This document shows positions 21,585-31,964 of a stretch of DNA of 64,000 nucleotides, piece after piece (position 1 is the stretch's first letter; each line of letters begins with the position of its first letter). The notes under the pieces were generated by a model that saw only the letters and a program-made list of their open reading frames with translations, was not told where the DNA came from and made no database searches. Origin of the DNA: Beverwykella pulmonaria (lineage: Eukaryota; Ascomycota; Dothideomycetes; Pleosporales; Melanommataceae); NCBI GenBank assembly GCA_001599595.1, contig BCHH01000003.1:1858263-1922262 (forward strand), in the 5' to 3' direction. A program made the translations under genes and the position numbers.

Positions 21585-22697
21585 ATGTCTGATTACGAAG
21601 TCTACCGTGGTGTCGAAGGTGCCGTGAAAAAGAGTTCTTCACCACTTCCTCCCCTCGGACCGAAAGACATTCTTGTTAAGATCACGCACTCTGGACTCTG
21701 TGCATCGGATCTTGCTTACATTCCGTATGGCATCGTGCTCGGACATGAAGGAGTGGGAATCGTCGAGGCCATTGGAAGCGAGGTTTCCCAATTCAAGGTT
21801 GGAGATCGCGCAGGCGGTGGCTACCATCGCAATTCATGCGGTCAATGCACCTATTGTCTTTCTGGTCAAGACATTTGGTGTTACGAGCGTAATATCTTCG
21901 GTGAGAAGGACTACAACAACGGAACCATCGGTGAGTACTACATCGGGGTTGAGACATATCTCCACAAGATCCCGGACAGCCTTGCTAGTGAGCACGCTGC
22001 GCCGCTGCAGTGTGCGGGAGCCACGACCTATAACGCTCTTGTATCTGTTGTCAAACCCGGAGAGCGGGTTGGCGTTCTCGGAATTGGGGGATTAGGCCAT
22101 CTGGCGATCCAATTCGCTCGGAAGCTTGGTACCGAGGTCGTGGTTTTCAGTACCAGCAAAAACAAAGAGGAGGAGGCCAGGAAACTTGGTGCTTTAGAGT
22201 TCTACTTGCTCGACGAGCTGGAGAAGCTGAAGGAGCCGGTCACCACTCTGGTCGTTGCTAGCAGCCGATACCCTGACTGGAGCAAGTAAGTACTCAAGTT
22301 TTCTACTGGAGAAAGACCAGGACAGCGCTGATAGATTGATGAAGGTTCTTAGTGAAGAACGTTCTCGCTCGTGCAGGGAGCATCATTCCTCTCGTGGCTC
22401 CCCACAGTCCCGATGGATCATTAAGCCTTCCGTAAGTAGATATGCTACTTGTCTTATGGACTAGTTGCTAATCGTTCTAGCGCGTTTCCGCTCTTCTTCG
22501 ACGGATTCAACGTTCGCTCAAGCTTGGTTGCGTCGCGCGCTAAACACGACGAGATGCTCGCGTTCGCTGCGGCCCAAGACATAAAGCCATTGATTGAAGA
22601 ATTTGAGCTCAGCGAGAAGGGAATTGAGGAAGCTATTGAGAAGCTTCGCGGAAACAAGCTTCGATACAGAGGCGTGTTGGTTGCCAAGAATGTCTAG
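21585..22697 (+). CDS. Zinc-dependent alcohol dehydrogenase (MDR superfamily)
   Basis: Three exons, 21585-22285, 22345-22431 and 22481-22697, give 334 aa. The second exon starts after the GAAG at 22341-22344; this acceptor keeps the frame through KNVLARAGSIIPLV. Catalytic-zinc residues lie in SGLCASDL (Cys) and GHEGVGIVEAIG (His-Glu). The structural zinc site is CGQCTYCLSGQDIWC (four Cys). The Rossmann motif is GVLGIGGLGHLAIQFARKLG. The C-terminal substrate domain has FFDGFNVRSSLVASR and GIEEAIEKLRGNKLRYRGVLV. The length is near the family norm of 340-350. It would oxidise or reduce an alcohol/aldehyde pair with NAD(P) in the cytosol. The nested transposon begins 321 nt downstream. Confidence 0.92.
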
Positions 22698-23018
22698 ATT
22701 GGTATCCAGGAGCCATTTTTCCGCCGTAAAGAGTCTGATGGCCTGATAGCTACTTATTACACTCATTAAAATCAAATACAATGTAATTGTGGGAAAACAC
22801 GACAAGACATGATGAGAAAACTAAGAGACGGTTACGCGATGCAATGCGACTCCAAATGCACGGGCCTTCTTACCCAGGACCTCATCACTAACCCTCCTCG
22901 ATGGAACTCTACAGTATTCAAGATGAGTGCATAATCCAAGTATACTGCAATGAACCGTACCATAGGCGTCCTGTTGGATAAGCGCTTTCAGCTCCCAATT
23001 GTTTGTCAAAATGAACTA
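22698..23018. other. Short gene-free stretch ending at the transposon TA site
   Basis: The 3' flank of the alcohol dehydrogenase. The TA dinucleotide at 23017-23018 is the left half of the pogo-element target duplication. Nothing else is seen. Confidence 0.5.
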
Positions 23019-24799
23019 GAGGTGGCCACCTGCTTATGCAACCGACTCGCTTATGCAACACCAAAACTTGGTCGCACACTAAACTTGAAAAATTAATAAC
23101 TCAACAACCACGATGGATATTGACAAAATTTTTGATGATATTTACTCGTTAAAACCAGACNAACAAAATGAGCTACCAATCAAACCAGGACCTCATCGAT
23201 CAACTGTATGGCGGCGACAGAGAGGAATTACTGGCTCCCAGCATGAAGGCTACGAAAAACAACGTTTGTTAAAGGCGCAGGATACAGAGGATCTCATACG
23301 CTATATAAACGATCTTACGCTTCGTGGCTTGCCGCCTACAAAGGCAATAGTTCAAAACTTCATTGGAGAGCTAGCTAAGAAGCCTCCAGGCAAGAACTAT
23401 ATTCAGAAGTTTCTCAAGCGCAATTAAGATTGACTGGATAGTAGATATCTCAAAGCATTCAACATTAAACAAAAACAAGCTAATAACCCGGCATGGATAG
23501 GGCCATTCTACAACAGATTAGCAGAGAAGGTGAAGAAGTACAACATCCAGCCGTGTAACACATACAATATAGATGAGAAAGGCTTTTTGCCAGGGATCCT
23601 TACCATGCTTAAGCAAATATTCTCCAAGGATCTCTAGGAGAGTGGCTATTTAAAAGGGGCTGGCACTAATGGCAATCGCGAGTGGATTACGCTTATAGCA
23701 TGTATCAGTGTTAACAGCAGCTGGGTCCCCCCAGCTCTCATCTACCCAGCTAAAAATACTACTCTAATGGACTCCTGGTTCCAAGACTTTGATCCTAAGA
23801 CGCAGCTTTGCTACTTTACTAGTACAGAGACTAGTTGGACAAATAATAAGGTGGCAATTAAGTAGGTAGAAAAAGTCTTTAATCATAAGACTAAGGCCAA
23901 GGCTCATAATAGCAGGGACTGGAGACTTCTAATAATAGATGGCCACGGCTCACACGTTACCATGGCTTTTCTTGAGTACTGTATGAAGCACAGGATCCTT
24001 GTTGATATCCTCCCACCTCATACTACTCATCAAACCCAGCCATTAGATCATACATTGTTTAGCCCTCTTCAAAGCGCCTATACCTCAGAGCTAAACAGCT
24101 ACATGCACCATACTCAGGGTCTCTCAGCACTTACAAAACGTGATTTCTTTAAGCTGTTCTACACAGCCTAGGTCAAATCATTTACAAAAAAGAACATCCT
24201 ATCAGGATTTCAGCAGTGCGGCATCTATCCGCTTGACAAGGCTGTCGTCCTCAATACATTCAAAATAGAGCTGTCAAAAGAGCCCCCTCAGCCATCCAGC
24301 AGCAACTCCAGCAACTCTAAGCTCTCCTTGAAAGATAAGAGAAGGATTCAGCAGCTGCTTACAGAAGAGGTATCTACGCTTACACCTAATNGCNNGCTGC
24401 TTAAGAACACNGTCCTCNATCTTCTTAATACAGCTATCCTTCTAAGAGATNAAGTATCTAATCTCCNAGCTACAGTAGTTGCAGAGAANAAGAAGGGAAA
24501 GCGTGGCAAAAATCTTACAGAGCTTCTACGTGCTGAGGATGAGCATTACCAGCTATTTTTTAGCCCAGCTAAGGTGGCCCGTGCCAAGGAGCTGTTGCAG
24601 CAAAAGGAGGACGAAAAACAGGCCAAATTAGATCACAAGATGGCTGAGAAGCTTGAGCGACAGCAGAAGAAGGAGAGTGAGGAGGCTGCAAAGCAGATAA
24701 GGAAGGAGACGCGCGAGAATACCAAGCGTCATCGAGAGGCTGAGGCAGCTGCTAAAGCTCTACTCAGGCAAGAAGCAAAGGTGGCCCAAGAGCTCAATC

Positions 24800-24930
24800 T
24801 GTAAGCCGAGGACACCATAATGTCACGTGGATATGCCACTGACTAATCAGTCCGTCATATATATATCAGCTGTACATACATCACATACAATACACATCTT
24901 GACACCTCTTCCTCCACACTCCAGCTTACA
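24800..24930 (+). repeat. Left LTR of the copia element
   Basis: 131 bp, TGTAAGCC to GCTTACA with short inverted ends (TGTAAGC/GCTTACA). It contains a CATATATATAT segment that may serve as a TATA box. Confidence 0.92.
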
Positions 24931-24941
24931 GTTATGAGCCC
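24931..24941 (+). other. Primer-binding site matching the initiator tRNA-Met anticodon arm
   Basis: GTTATGAGCCC begins immediately after the left LTR. Its complement GGGCTCATAAC is the anticodon stem-loop of eukaryotic initiator tRNA-Met (CAT anticodon). Drosophila copia is known to prime from an internal fragment of that tRNA, so half-tRNA priming is likely here too. Confidence 0.7.
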
Positions 24942-25027
24942 GGTTCGTGCCTAACCGCACCATCAAATATCGTTTGACTATCACCGTTGTTTATTATTTG
25001 ATCCTACCTATCAACCTCGTCGTCACT

Positions 25028-28000
25028 ATGTCTTCTACCGAACCCATTCTTCAAGGAAAATCCGACTGGGAGCACTAGATCTTTGTGGTCAAGCGAGTCG
25101 CTCAATCAGGAGGCGTATNGGATTATCTCAACCCCGAACAGCCTTATCGTCCTCTCAACAAGCCTGAGAAACCTCCTCGTCCAACTGCCGTTCCTAATGC
25201 TGCTGGAACTGCTTCTATCCAACCTACGCAGGGAGAGCTCACGCTATACAGTCAGGATATGAGCGCATATTACAAAGATATCAAAGAGTATCAGCAATTG
25301 CAAGATAAGTTAGGACAAGTTGGATCCCACATTGCTAAAACAATTCATCAGGATCTCATCTACCATATCCAAGACAAAGACACTGTATACGATTAGCTTA
25401 AGGCGTTGGAAAAGCACTACTCACCTACGAGCCAGGATTAGAAATATCAAGTTCAACAAGCGTACGAAACAGCCAAGATCCTGCATGCCCGCCGAACGAA
25501 TATCAAGGACTGGTGTGACGCCTTTCTCGCTGCCTACAATCGCGCAAAACTACTTAAGTTGCCACAAGCACACGGCTTTCAACCTTACCACAATCTACTG
25601 CGAGCAATCAATCAGGTCAATCCAGGATATGCCGCTAATATCTCGCGTGAAATCTTCACCACTAAGAAAGCCTAGGATGCAAACCCTAACGCTCTAATAC
25701 CAGAATCTGTACAGTTATCAGCTGTTGTTGCTAAATACCTCCAATACCATCATGCCACACAATCAAAGAAAACCAATATCTATAGGGGAGCATTTGGAGC
25801 AAAGCTAAACAGTAAAGAATCTCTATACAACAAGAAAACAGCTAGGAACAGTAGTAATCTAGCCAAGCTGTGCCTGTGTAGTAATATACACCACTAGGGC
25901 CAATGTCCCTACATTATTACATCACTAAGACCAAGAGGATTTGTCAAAGACCCTAAAAAAGCCAAGAAAGTTGCTAATTACAAGGCCGCAGACAAGAGAG
26001 GTATACTAAACAAGGTCTGCAATAGGCAGCAGCGATACAAGAAGCGTTTTAGCAAGCAGAATAGCAAGGGTAATAACAAGAGGGACAAATCTAATTTAAT
26101 AGAGATTGACGCCAGAGATAACACTGCTCAGCCACTAACACCACATGCATTTGTAGTGTTCTTATTAGCATTTAGTCCTTAATCACATTAGCACTATCCA
26201 CTCCTTCACTCATGGACCCTGGATCTAGCCACTGATATCCACATTTGCAACAACCTAGCTGAATTCTAATGGGTGGCACCTGCAGCTGACAATAATATTG
26301 TACTCGCCGGCAATACTAAGATATCTATTCAAGCATAGGGAGAAGTGACAATACCCCTATTAACGCTGAGAGGTATCAAATCAACAACGCTCAAGCGAGT
26401 AGCGCTGATCCTGTCCTTCTTCACCAACCTTGTCTTACTATCACGCCTTGCATCATCAAATGTCCACTTCAACTCTGGCCGCAACGTCCTGTATTAGCTG
26501 ACAGGATCAACACAGGAAGACATCGCGCACCTTACTTAATATGGTGGTCACTAGCTTGTCGTGCACTATACTAAGGCTATAACACCTTATCCTTATCAGC
26601 CACCTTAGCCATTCGCATATGCAACTACTAATCGTCAACCACAGTACTCCGCGCAGCCGCTTTGACCTTAAGCACTCACTAAGCCTTAGCTGCATGTCTT
26701 AATAGCACACGCAGGCAGTGATGCAATCAACTACCTGTCCAACAACGTTATTAGTATTAACCTACCTAAGGGATCTGCTCCTTGTACCATTAACTGCAAA
26801 GAATGCTTGCAAAATAAGGCCTACAAAATTATATCTTAACACATTAGACATGAGAGAGGTGCATCACGTCTATTTGAAACAGTTGCTATCAACATTATTA
26901 AACTTAATGCCCCTAGTTACAATAGTCATTAATATGTGTTCCATGGATTTGACCTATTCACAAAGTTCAATTTTGTATATACAATGCCCCAACGCGATAA
27001 GGAAGCACTACTTAATATCCTTATACAGCTAGATTAAACTATCAAACGCGAGTTCAATACTACTGTCACATTTATAATCGCGGATGACGAGAGAGGATAT
27101 GGTCTTAATAATAACTTAGTTCGTGCATATTGCGCAGCACATAGTATCAACTTTTAGATTAGAGCACCTTATACTAAGGAGCAAAACAGTTCCGCAGAAC
27201 GCTCAGGAAAGAATCTAATTGAAAAATTGCAATCTATAAAAGGCACATTAAACCTACTACTAGCACTCAGCCCTGAAATCTATGTAACAGCAGGATATAT
27301 ACTTAATTAAACGCCGACAAAAGCATTAGGCTAGAAGACTCCATTTGAGGTGGCATATAACAAGAAGCCTTTAATCGCTCACCTTTATATATATAGCTGT
27401 CGCGCATATGCACTCTGTACACAGATACCCAGAGGCGACAAATTAACACCACGTGCTTTGATTAGATACCTTGTTAGTTATAACTCTTCAAACATATACT
27501 AAGTATGGCTGCTAAAAGCCAGAAGCAGAGCACATCAAGGAAAGGTTATTTAGACGCAAGATGTTACTTTCAAGGAGGATCTATTCTATGATTACTGAGA
27601 TGATTCTAATATACTACTGTGAGGACAAGAACTAGAGGATATCTCACAAACACTTTACATGCCACCACTTTAAAATCTAGAAGAATCATCCAAATTAGAA
27701 TTAGAACACAAGCCTGATCAACTATCTAATCAACCTGCTTATCCTCATCAATCTAATCAACCTTCCTATTACTATTAATTCAATCACCTGATTGATCAGA
27801 ATCAAATCAATCAGTCAAGCTAAAACAAATCACATGATCAGCCATTTCATCTACTAACTCCTAATAGCTTAATATTACCATCACTGAATATCACTCCCAA
27901 TTCGCACACACAGTTATTAACTACACAGTCATCAACCGTTCAGTCAACTACCTCTAAAACAAGCGACGCTCGTCAACTACACAATGAAGAAATGGCCGCT

Positions 28001-29848
28001 GCATCTACCTCTGCTGCCTCTACCGCCACTTCCACTAGAAAGCGCAAGAGATGAGATTTAACTAACTTAAATGCAGCATGAAATCACAAACTTATTGATA
28101 GCAACCTGCGACAATCTCATATCCTTCCGCAAGGATCCACTAGAACTAGGAAACTGTTACAAAGAAATAGCAGCTTCTATATCACCAAGTACTAGTTAAC
28201 CTTCGTCGCCGCCCTATTAAGAGGAACCAAAACACAATTTTATTAAAGTCAGCTGCCACCAGAGCCAATATCCTACAAGGAGGCAATGAAGCTCCCTTAT
28301 CTACACAACCAAGGATTCCTTGCAGCTGCTCAACGCAAGATCAGCACAATCCAGCGCAAAGGGACATATACAAAGATAGCGTAGAAAGACTTCAATGCTA
28401 ATGAACACAAAGTTCTCCTGATGATGTGGAGATTCACACACAAGCTTAACAGTAAAAGATATCTCACTAATTACAAAGCTAGGATCTGTGTGCGCGGCAA
28501 CCTCCAGACTACCACTAAAGACACATATACAGCCACATTAGCTATTCAAACCTTCTAAGCCGTGATGGCTATCGCAGCTCATTTCAATCTGGAGATGAGA
28601 CACTACAACGCTGTTAACGCATTTACCAACGCTTAATTAGAAACGCCCGTCTACTGCCACGCACCAGACAGCTTCTCCAACCCTAACCACTTATGGGAGC
28701 TGCACCGCGCGCTATATAGCCTCAAGATATCACCACTACTATAGTACAAGGACCTTACTAAGTCACTCAAGGAGCTAGGGCTCAAAGAAGTCAAAGAAGC
28801 TCCGTGCCTGTGGATGAACAACAAGCTACTGGTATTTTTCTACGTGGATAATATTATTGTCCTTGTCAAACTAGGTCATACACAAGTCATTAAACAGTTT
28901 GAACAAAAGCTCCTGCAGTGATATAAGATTAGATGCTTAGGAGAATTGACCACCTTCTGCAGAATTTAAATTTGACGCAACTAAGAAGCGGGAAAGATAT
29001 AGCTATCACAAGCTGCTTATATCAACAAACTAGTGCTTAAATTCCCGCCACCAAAGCCTATCAAAGCTTCAACACCACTACCGCTTGAGGAACTGCTTCC
29101 GTCACCAAAACAGACAGAAAATGAAGCCAATATTACTCACTACGGTCAGCTAGTTGGATCAATCGGACACGCTGCGGAAGTTACTCGGCCCGATATCGCA
29201 AAAGCATATTCCAAGCTTGCCGAATTCTTGATCAATCCGTCGCAGCAACATATCGACGCCGCATATCACGTGATCGCATACCTTGGTCAGACACGTGATC
29301 GGTCACTGTGCTATAATGCATCAGTATCAACTGACTCAGCCTATATCGCCAACCGCGAAGAACCCGACTTCTTTGGAGCCTCAGACGCATTATATGCTGA
29401 TGACAAGGCCACGCGCAAAAGCTCACAAGGGTATATCTTCTTCCTATTTGGCGGTCCTATCGACTGGAAAGCGACGCTGCAGCGCTGTGTCACCAAATCA
29501 ACCACCAAATCCAAACTAATCGCTGCATCATCAGCCGGCACTAAATTGATATGGTGGTGGAGACTATTCAAATCCATCAGATTCGAGCTTGACAATGAGC
29601 AACTGCTATACTGCGACAATCAACAGACAATTCAATTGCTAAAAGAAGCTTCTCCGCGTCTCAAAACCAAACTACGGCACGTCAATATCCATCATCACTG
29701 GCTTTGTCAAGAGGTTCAAAACAATCAAATCAATCTTGCATATATCCAGACCAATAGTCAACCAGCTGACGGTCTTACAAAGCTGTTGCCGAGACAAAGG
29801 CATGAACACTGGGTATCCCTTTTGCATTTTGAGGATTTCCCATTATAA
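25028..29848 (+). pseudogene. copia gag-pol, stop-riddled
   Basis: ATG 25028 starts gag, with the first stop at W18 (TGG to TAG). Open blocks then show gag (NKPEKPPRPTAVP, TNIKDWCDAFLAAYNRAKLLK), a C-x-C and H-x-x-x-x-C knuckle relic near 25870-25915, a protease-like LDLATDIHI, and the integrase core (YVFHGFDLFTKF, then IIADDERGYG and TKEQNSSAERSGKNLIE). Reverse transcriptase follows (YKARICVRGNLQTT, then FYVDNIIVLV with YVDN for YVDD). RNase H and the C-terminus (29033-29848) are intact for 271 codons, including THYGQLVGSIGHAAEVTRPD, TKSTTKSKLIAASSAGTKL and QPADGLTKLLP. Nearly all stops are TAG and explained by G-to-A at Trp or C-to-T at Gln codons. Confidence 0.85.
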
Positions 29849-30098
29849 CTGTCCTGTGTATTTTCATTTATTTTGTATTTATTTACTGTACATTGCTGTC
29901 AATTCCTGTAAACGGCTATTTTAAACCTCCAACCTCCATACAGAACACACGAAGCACAAACAAGATCGCCCCATCTGGAACTGCACCAGCAGTGGTTGAC
30001 AGGCCTGTACTACAGCAGGACAGACCCACAAATATGCAGCTCTGCCTGAGAAAGGTAGAGGATGGCCTTCGATCGCTCCAGCTTTAAAGTTCAAAACT

Positions 30099-30108
30099 GA
30101 GGGGGGTG
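30099..30108 (+). other. Polypurine tract of the copia element
   Basis: A purine run (GAGGGGGG followed by TG) directly precedes the right LTR, where plus-strand DNA synthesis is primed in LTR retrotransposons. Confidence 0.65.
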
Positions 30109-30239
30109 TGTAAGCCGAGGACACCATAATGTCACGTGGATATGCCACTGACTAATCAGTCCGTCATATATATATCAGCTGTACATACATCACATACAAT
30201 ACACATCTTGACACCTCTTCCTCCACACTCCAGCTTACA
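30109..30239 (+). repeat. Right LTR of the copia element
   Basis: 131 bp, the same sequence as the left LTR by eye, followed by the CAATC duplication at 30240-30244. Confidence 0.92.
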
Positions 30240-30702
30240 CAATCGCCAGCTCAAAAACGACTCCCAATTCGCTAAGAGAAACACCAAGAATCGTACTACA
30301 AGGAAAACTACTATCCAAATGGAGATAGTCGAGGACTATGAGATTATGGATGCGGAGGAAGGAGAGCCAGGGCCATCCAGGCCTCGACGGCAACGCCGTC
30401 GGCCAGGCTACTTAAAAGACTTCGAGATCTACGAGGATTGATAGCTCTACTTAGTGCGACTACAACACCAAAAAATTGAGCGATTTTACTATACTATTGA
30501 GCTCAATAGCCTCATTTTTGTGTGGGTGATGACTAAGGAAATTCGGTTGCACGAGCCACTCGGTTGCACGAGCAGGTGGCCACCTGTAACCCGGAAATCG
30601 GTCCTCGGCTAACCTTCGGAGCTAATTATTCTATTTCTTTTTCCTCAACCACCCTGTCATGCCTCATCAATCAACATCTCCACCCTATATTCCTAATTAC
30701 AA

Positions 30703-31887
30703 ATGGTTTCCGGCGCACATGTATCTCGCCTTATTCCTCTCGAAAGCTCTCAGTCACTAATTGCTCTCAGGATTCAAACACGCCCGCCATAGTTAGCTTG
30801 GCCGCTGGTGGCGTGGCTGGGGGCATCGAGGCTTTCACATCCGTTCGTCTTTCTGTCACAAGACTGGGAAAGGGGGTTAATCTGACAGGCTGGAACAGTA
30901 TCCAATGGAGTTTGCAAAAACTCGCGTTCAGCTCCGCAGTCAGAAAGGCATACCGACGCCTCGAAATCCGTTTCTCGTCGTTACCGGGGTGTATCAGAAG
31001 GAAGGCCTTCGGGCTCTGTATAAAGGTTGTGGTGCTCTCGTCGTTGTAAGTTCAGCCTTTTATTTCCGTCTCTTTTGCTCTCTTCCCATTTGGTAATTGT
31101 TTCAAACGCTTTCCTGCTTTTGCACCGGGTCTGCTTTTCCGAAAAAACCTGATATATCACGATCACGGTATCCACAGTCCGACATAGAATTCACGGTTTC
31201 TGAGCAAACGTCTAGGGCTCCGTTGCCAAAGATGGCGTCCGATTTTTGTTCTTTGACCAAATCAAACTTGCTTTCGCCGACCCAGCGACCGGCACATTAT
31301 CACCCGGCCGAAACTTGCTTGCTGGTATGACAGCAGGGGTCGTAGCCTCCATAACCGCTGTGACTCCAACAGAGCGTATAAAAACAGCTCTCATCGATGA
31401 CGCGAGAAACGAGAAAAGATTTCGTTCTAGCATCCACGCAGTTCGAGTAATTTGGGCCGAACACGGAATTCTAGGTCTCTACCGAGGCTTTGCCGGAACG
31501 ACCTTGAAGCAAGCATCCGCAACGGCGTTTAGAATGGGCACATACAATATTCTGAAAGACTACGAGACAACCAAAAATATACCACAGAATACCGCGACGA
31601 ATTTTGCTAACGGCTCAGTAGCTGGCATAGTCACGACGCTCTGCACGCAACCCTTCGACGTTATCAAGACAAGATCGCAGAGTGCAAAGGGGACGAGCAC
31701 AGCTGAGGCAATCAAGAGTGTTTTGATTGATTACGGCGTCAGAGGGTTCTGGAAAGGCACTACGATGAGGTTGGGACGAACGGTCTTCAGCGGCGGCATC
31801 CTCTTCACGTCATATGAGGCCGCTGTCAAGGTTATTAACCCCCTATATTCTGGGCTTACGCATACGGTAGTCGCCGAGACCGCATAG
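30703..31887 (+). CDS. CTP1: Mitochondrial carrier, tricarboxylate (citrate) transporter type
   Basis: Exons 30703-30720, 30771-30842, 30899-31045 and 31216-31887, all phase 0, give 302 aa. Exon 1 is only six codons (MVSGAH). Three carrier repeats are present: VSLAAGGVAGGIEAFTS-YPMEFAKTRVQLRSQKG; LLAGMTAGVVASITAVTPTERIKTALIDD; FANGSVAGIVTTLCTQPFDVIKTRSQS. Each has the P-x-[DE]-x-x-[KR] signature or its citrate-carrier variant (PMEFAK, PTERIK, PFDVIK). Order and wording, including GLRALYKGCGALVVGSVAKDGVRFLFFDQIK, match the fungal citrate/malate exchanger of the inner mitochondrial membrane. The second intron starts GTTCGT, an unusual donor, chosen because it joins FTS to YPMEF exactly as in the family. 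The pogo element ends 116 nt before the ATG. Confidence 0.9.
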
Positions 31888-31964
31888 ACTAGATATCCTT
31901 CATTGAAGATAGTATGTTTCTAAATATTGTACTCTAGCTTAGGGCTTTCGAGCTACATTGGCAT

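Larger units (their letters stand above)
24800..30239 (+). mobile_element. Ty1/copia LTR retrotransposon inserted in the pogo transposase
   Basis: The element is 5,440 bp and bounded by 131-bp LTRs (24800-24930 and 30109-30239) starting TGTAAGCC and ending GCTTACA. CAATC at 24795-24799 and 30240-30244 is the 5-bp target duplication. Domain order is gag, protease, integrase, reverse transcriptase, RNase H, which defines copia rather than gypsy. The internal frame has many stops, mostly TAG where Trp or Gln is expected, so it is non-autonomous. The LTRs look identical over their full length. Confidence 0.93.
23113..30441 (+). pseudogene. pogo/Fot transposase with five stops, interrupted by copia
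   Basis: The frame from ATG 23113 to 24799 continues after the retrotransposon at 30245-30441. The two parts sum to 1,884 nt, an exact multiple of three, so the pre-insertion gene had 627 codons. Domains in order: Psq/CENP-B-like helix-turn-helix region (LTLRGLPPTKAIVQNF, then GKNYIQKFLKR); DDE core with YNIDEKGF, LIIDGHGSHVT and TQPLDHTLFSPLQ carrying the three acidic residues; then a Lys/Glu-rich coiled coil and a basic tail. Premature stops lie at 23425 (TAA), 23431 (TGA), 23635, 23863 and 24169 (TAG). Each is explained by one C-to-T or G-to-A change and there is no frameshift, which is the pattern of RIP rather than random decay. Confidence 0.85.
23019..30586 (+). mobile_element. pogo/Fot-type DNA transposon, split by a copia insertion
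   Basis: The terminal inverted repeats read inward (G/C)AGGTGGCCACCTGC, then two copies of a (T/C)(T/C)(A/G)TGCAAC motif. The left end is at 23019 and the right end at 30586. TA at 23017-23018 and 30587-30588 is the target duplication expected of Tc1/mariner/pogo elements. Left and right ends differ mainly by transitions (TTATGCAAC against TCGTGCAAC). Without the 5,440-bp copia insertion and its 5-bp duplication, the element is 2,123 bp with one transposase gene. The transposase is broken by stops, so the copy cannot move by itself. Confidence 0.88.

Noticed and set aside
24931..24960. tRNA-like GAGCCCGGTTCG sequence after the left LTR
   Set aside because: No cloverleaf can be formed; it is explained by the primer-binding site.
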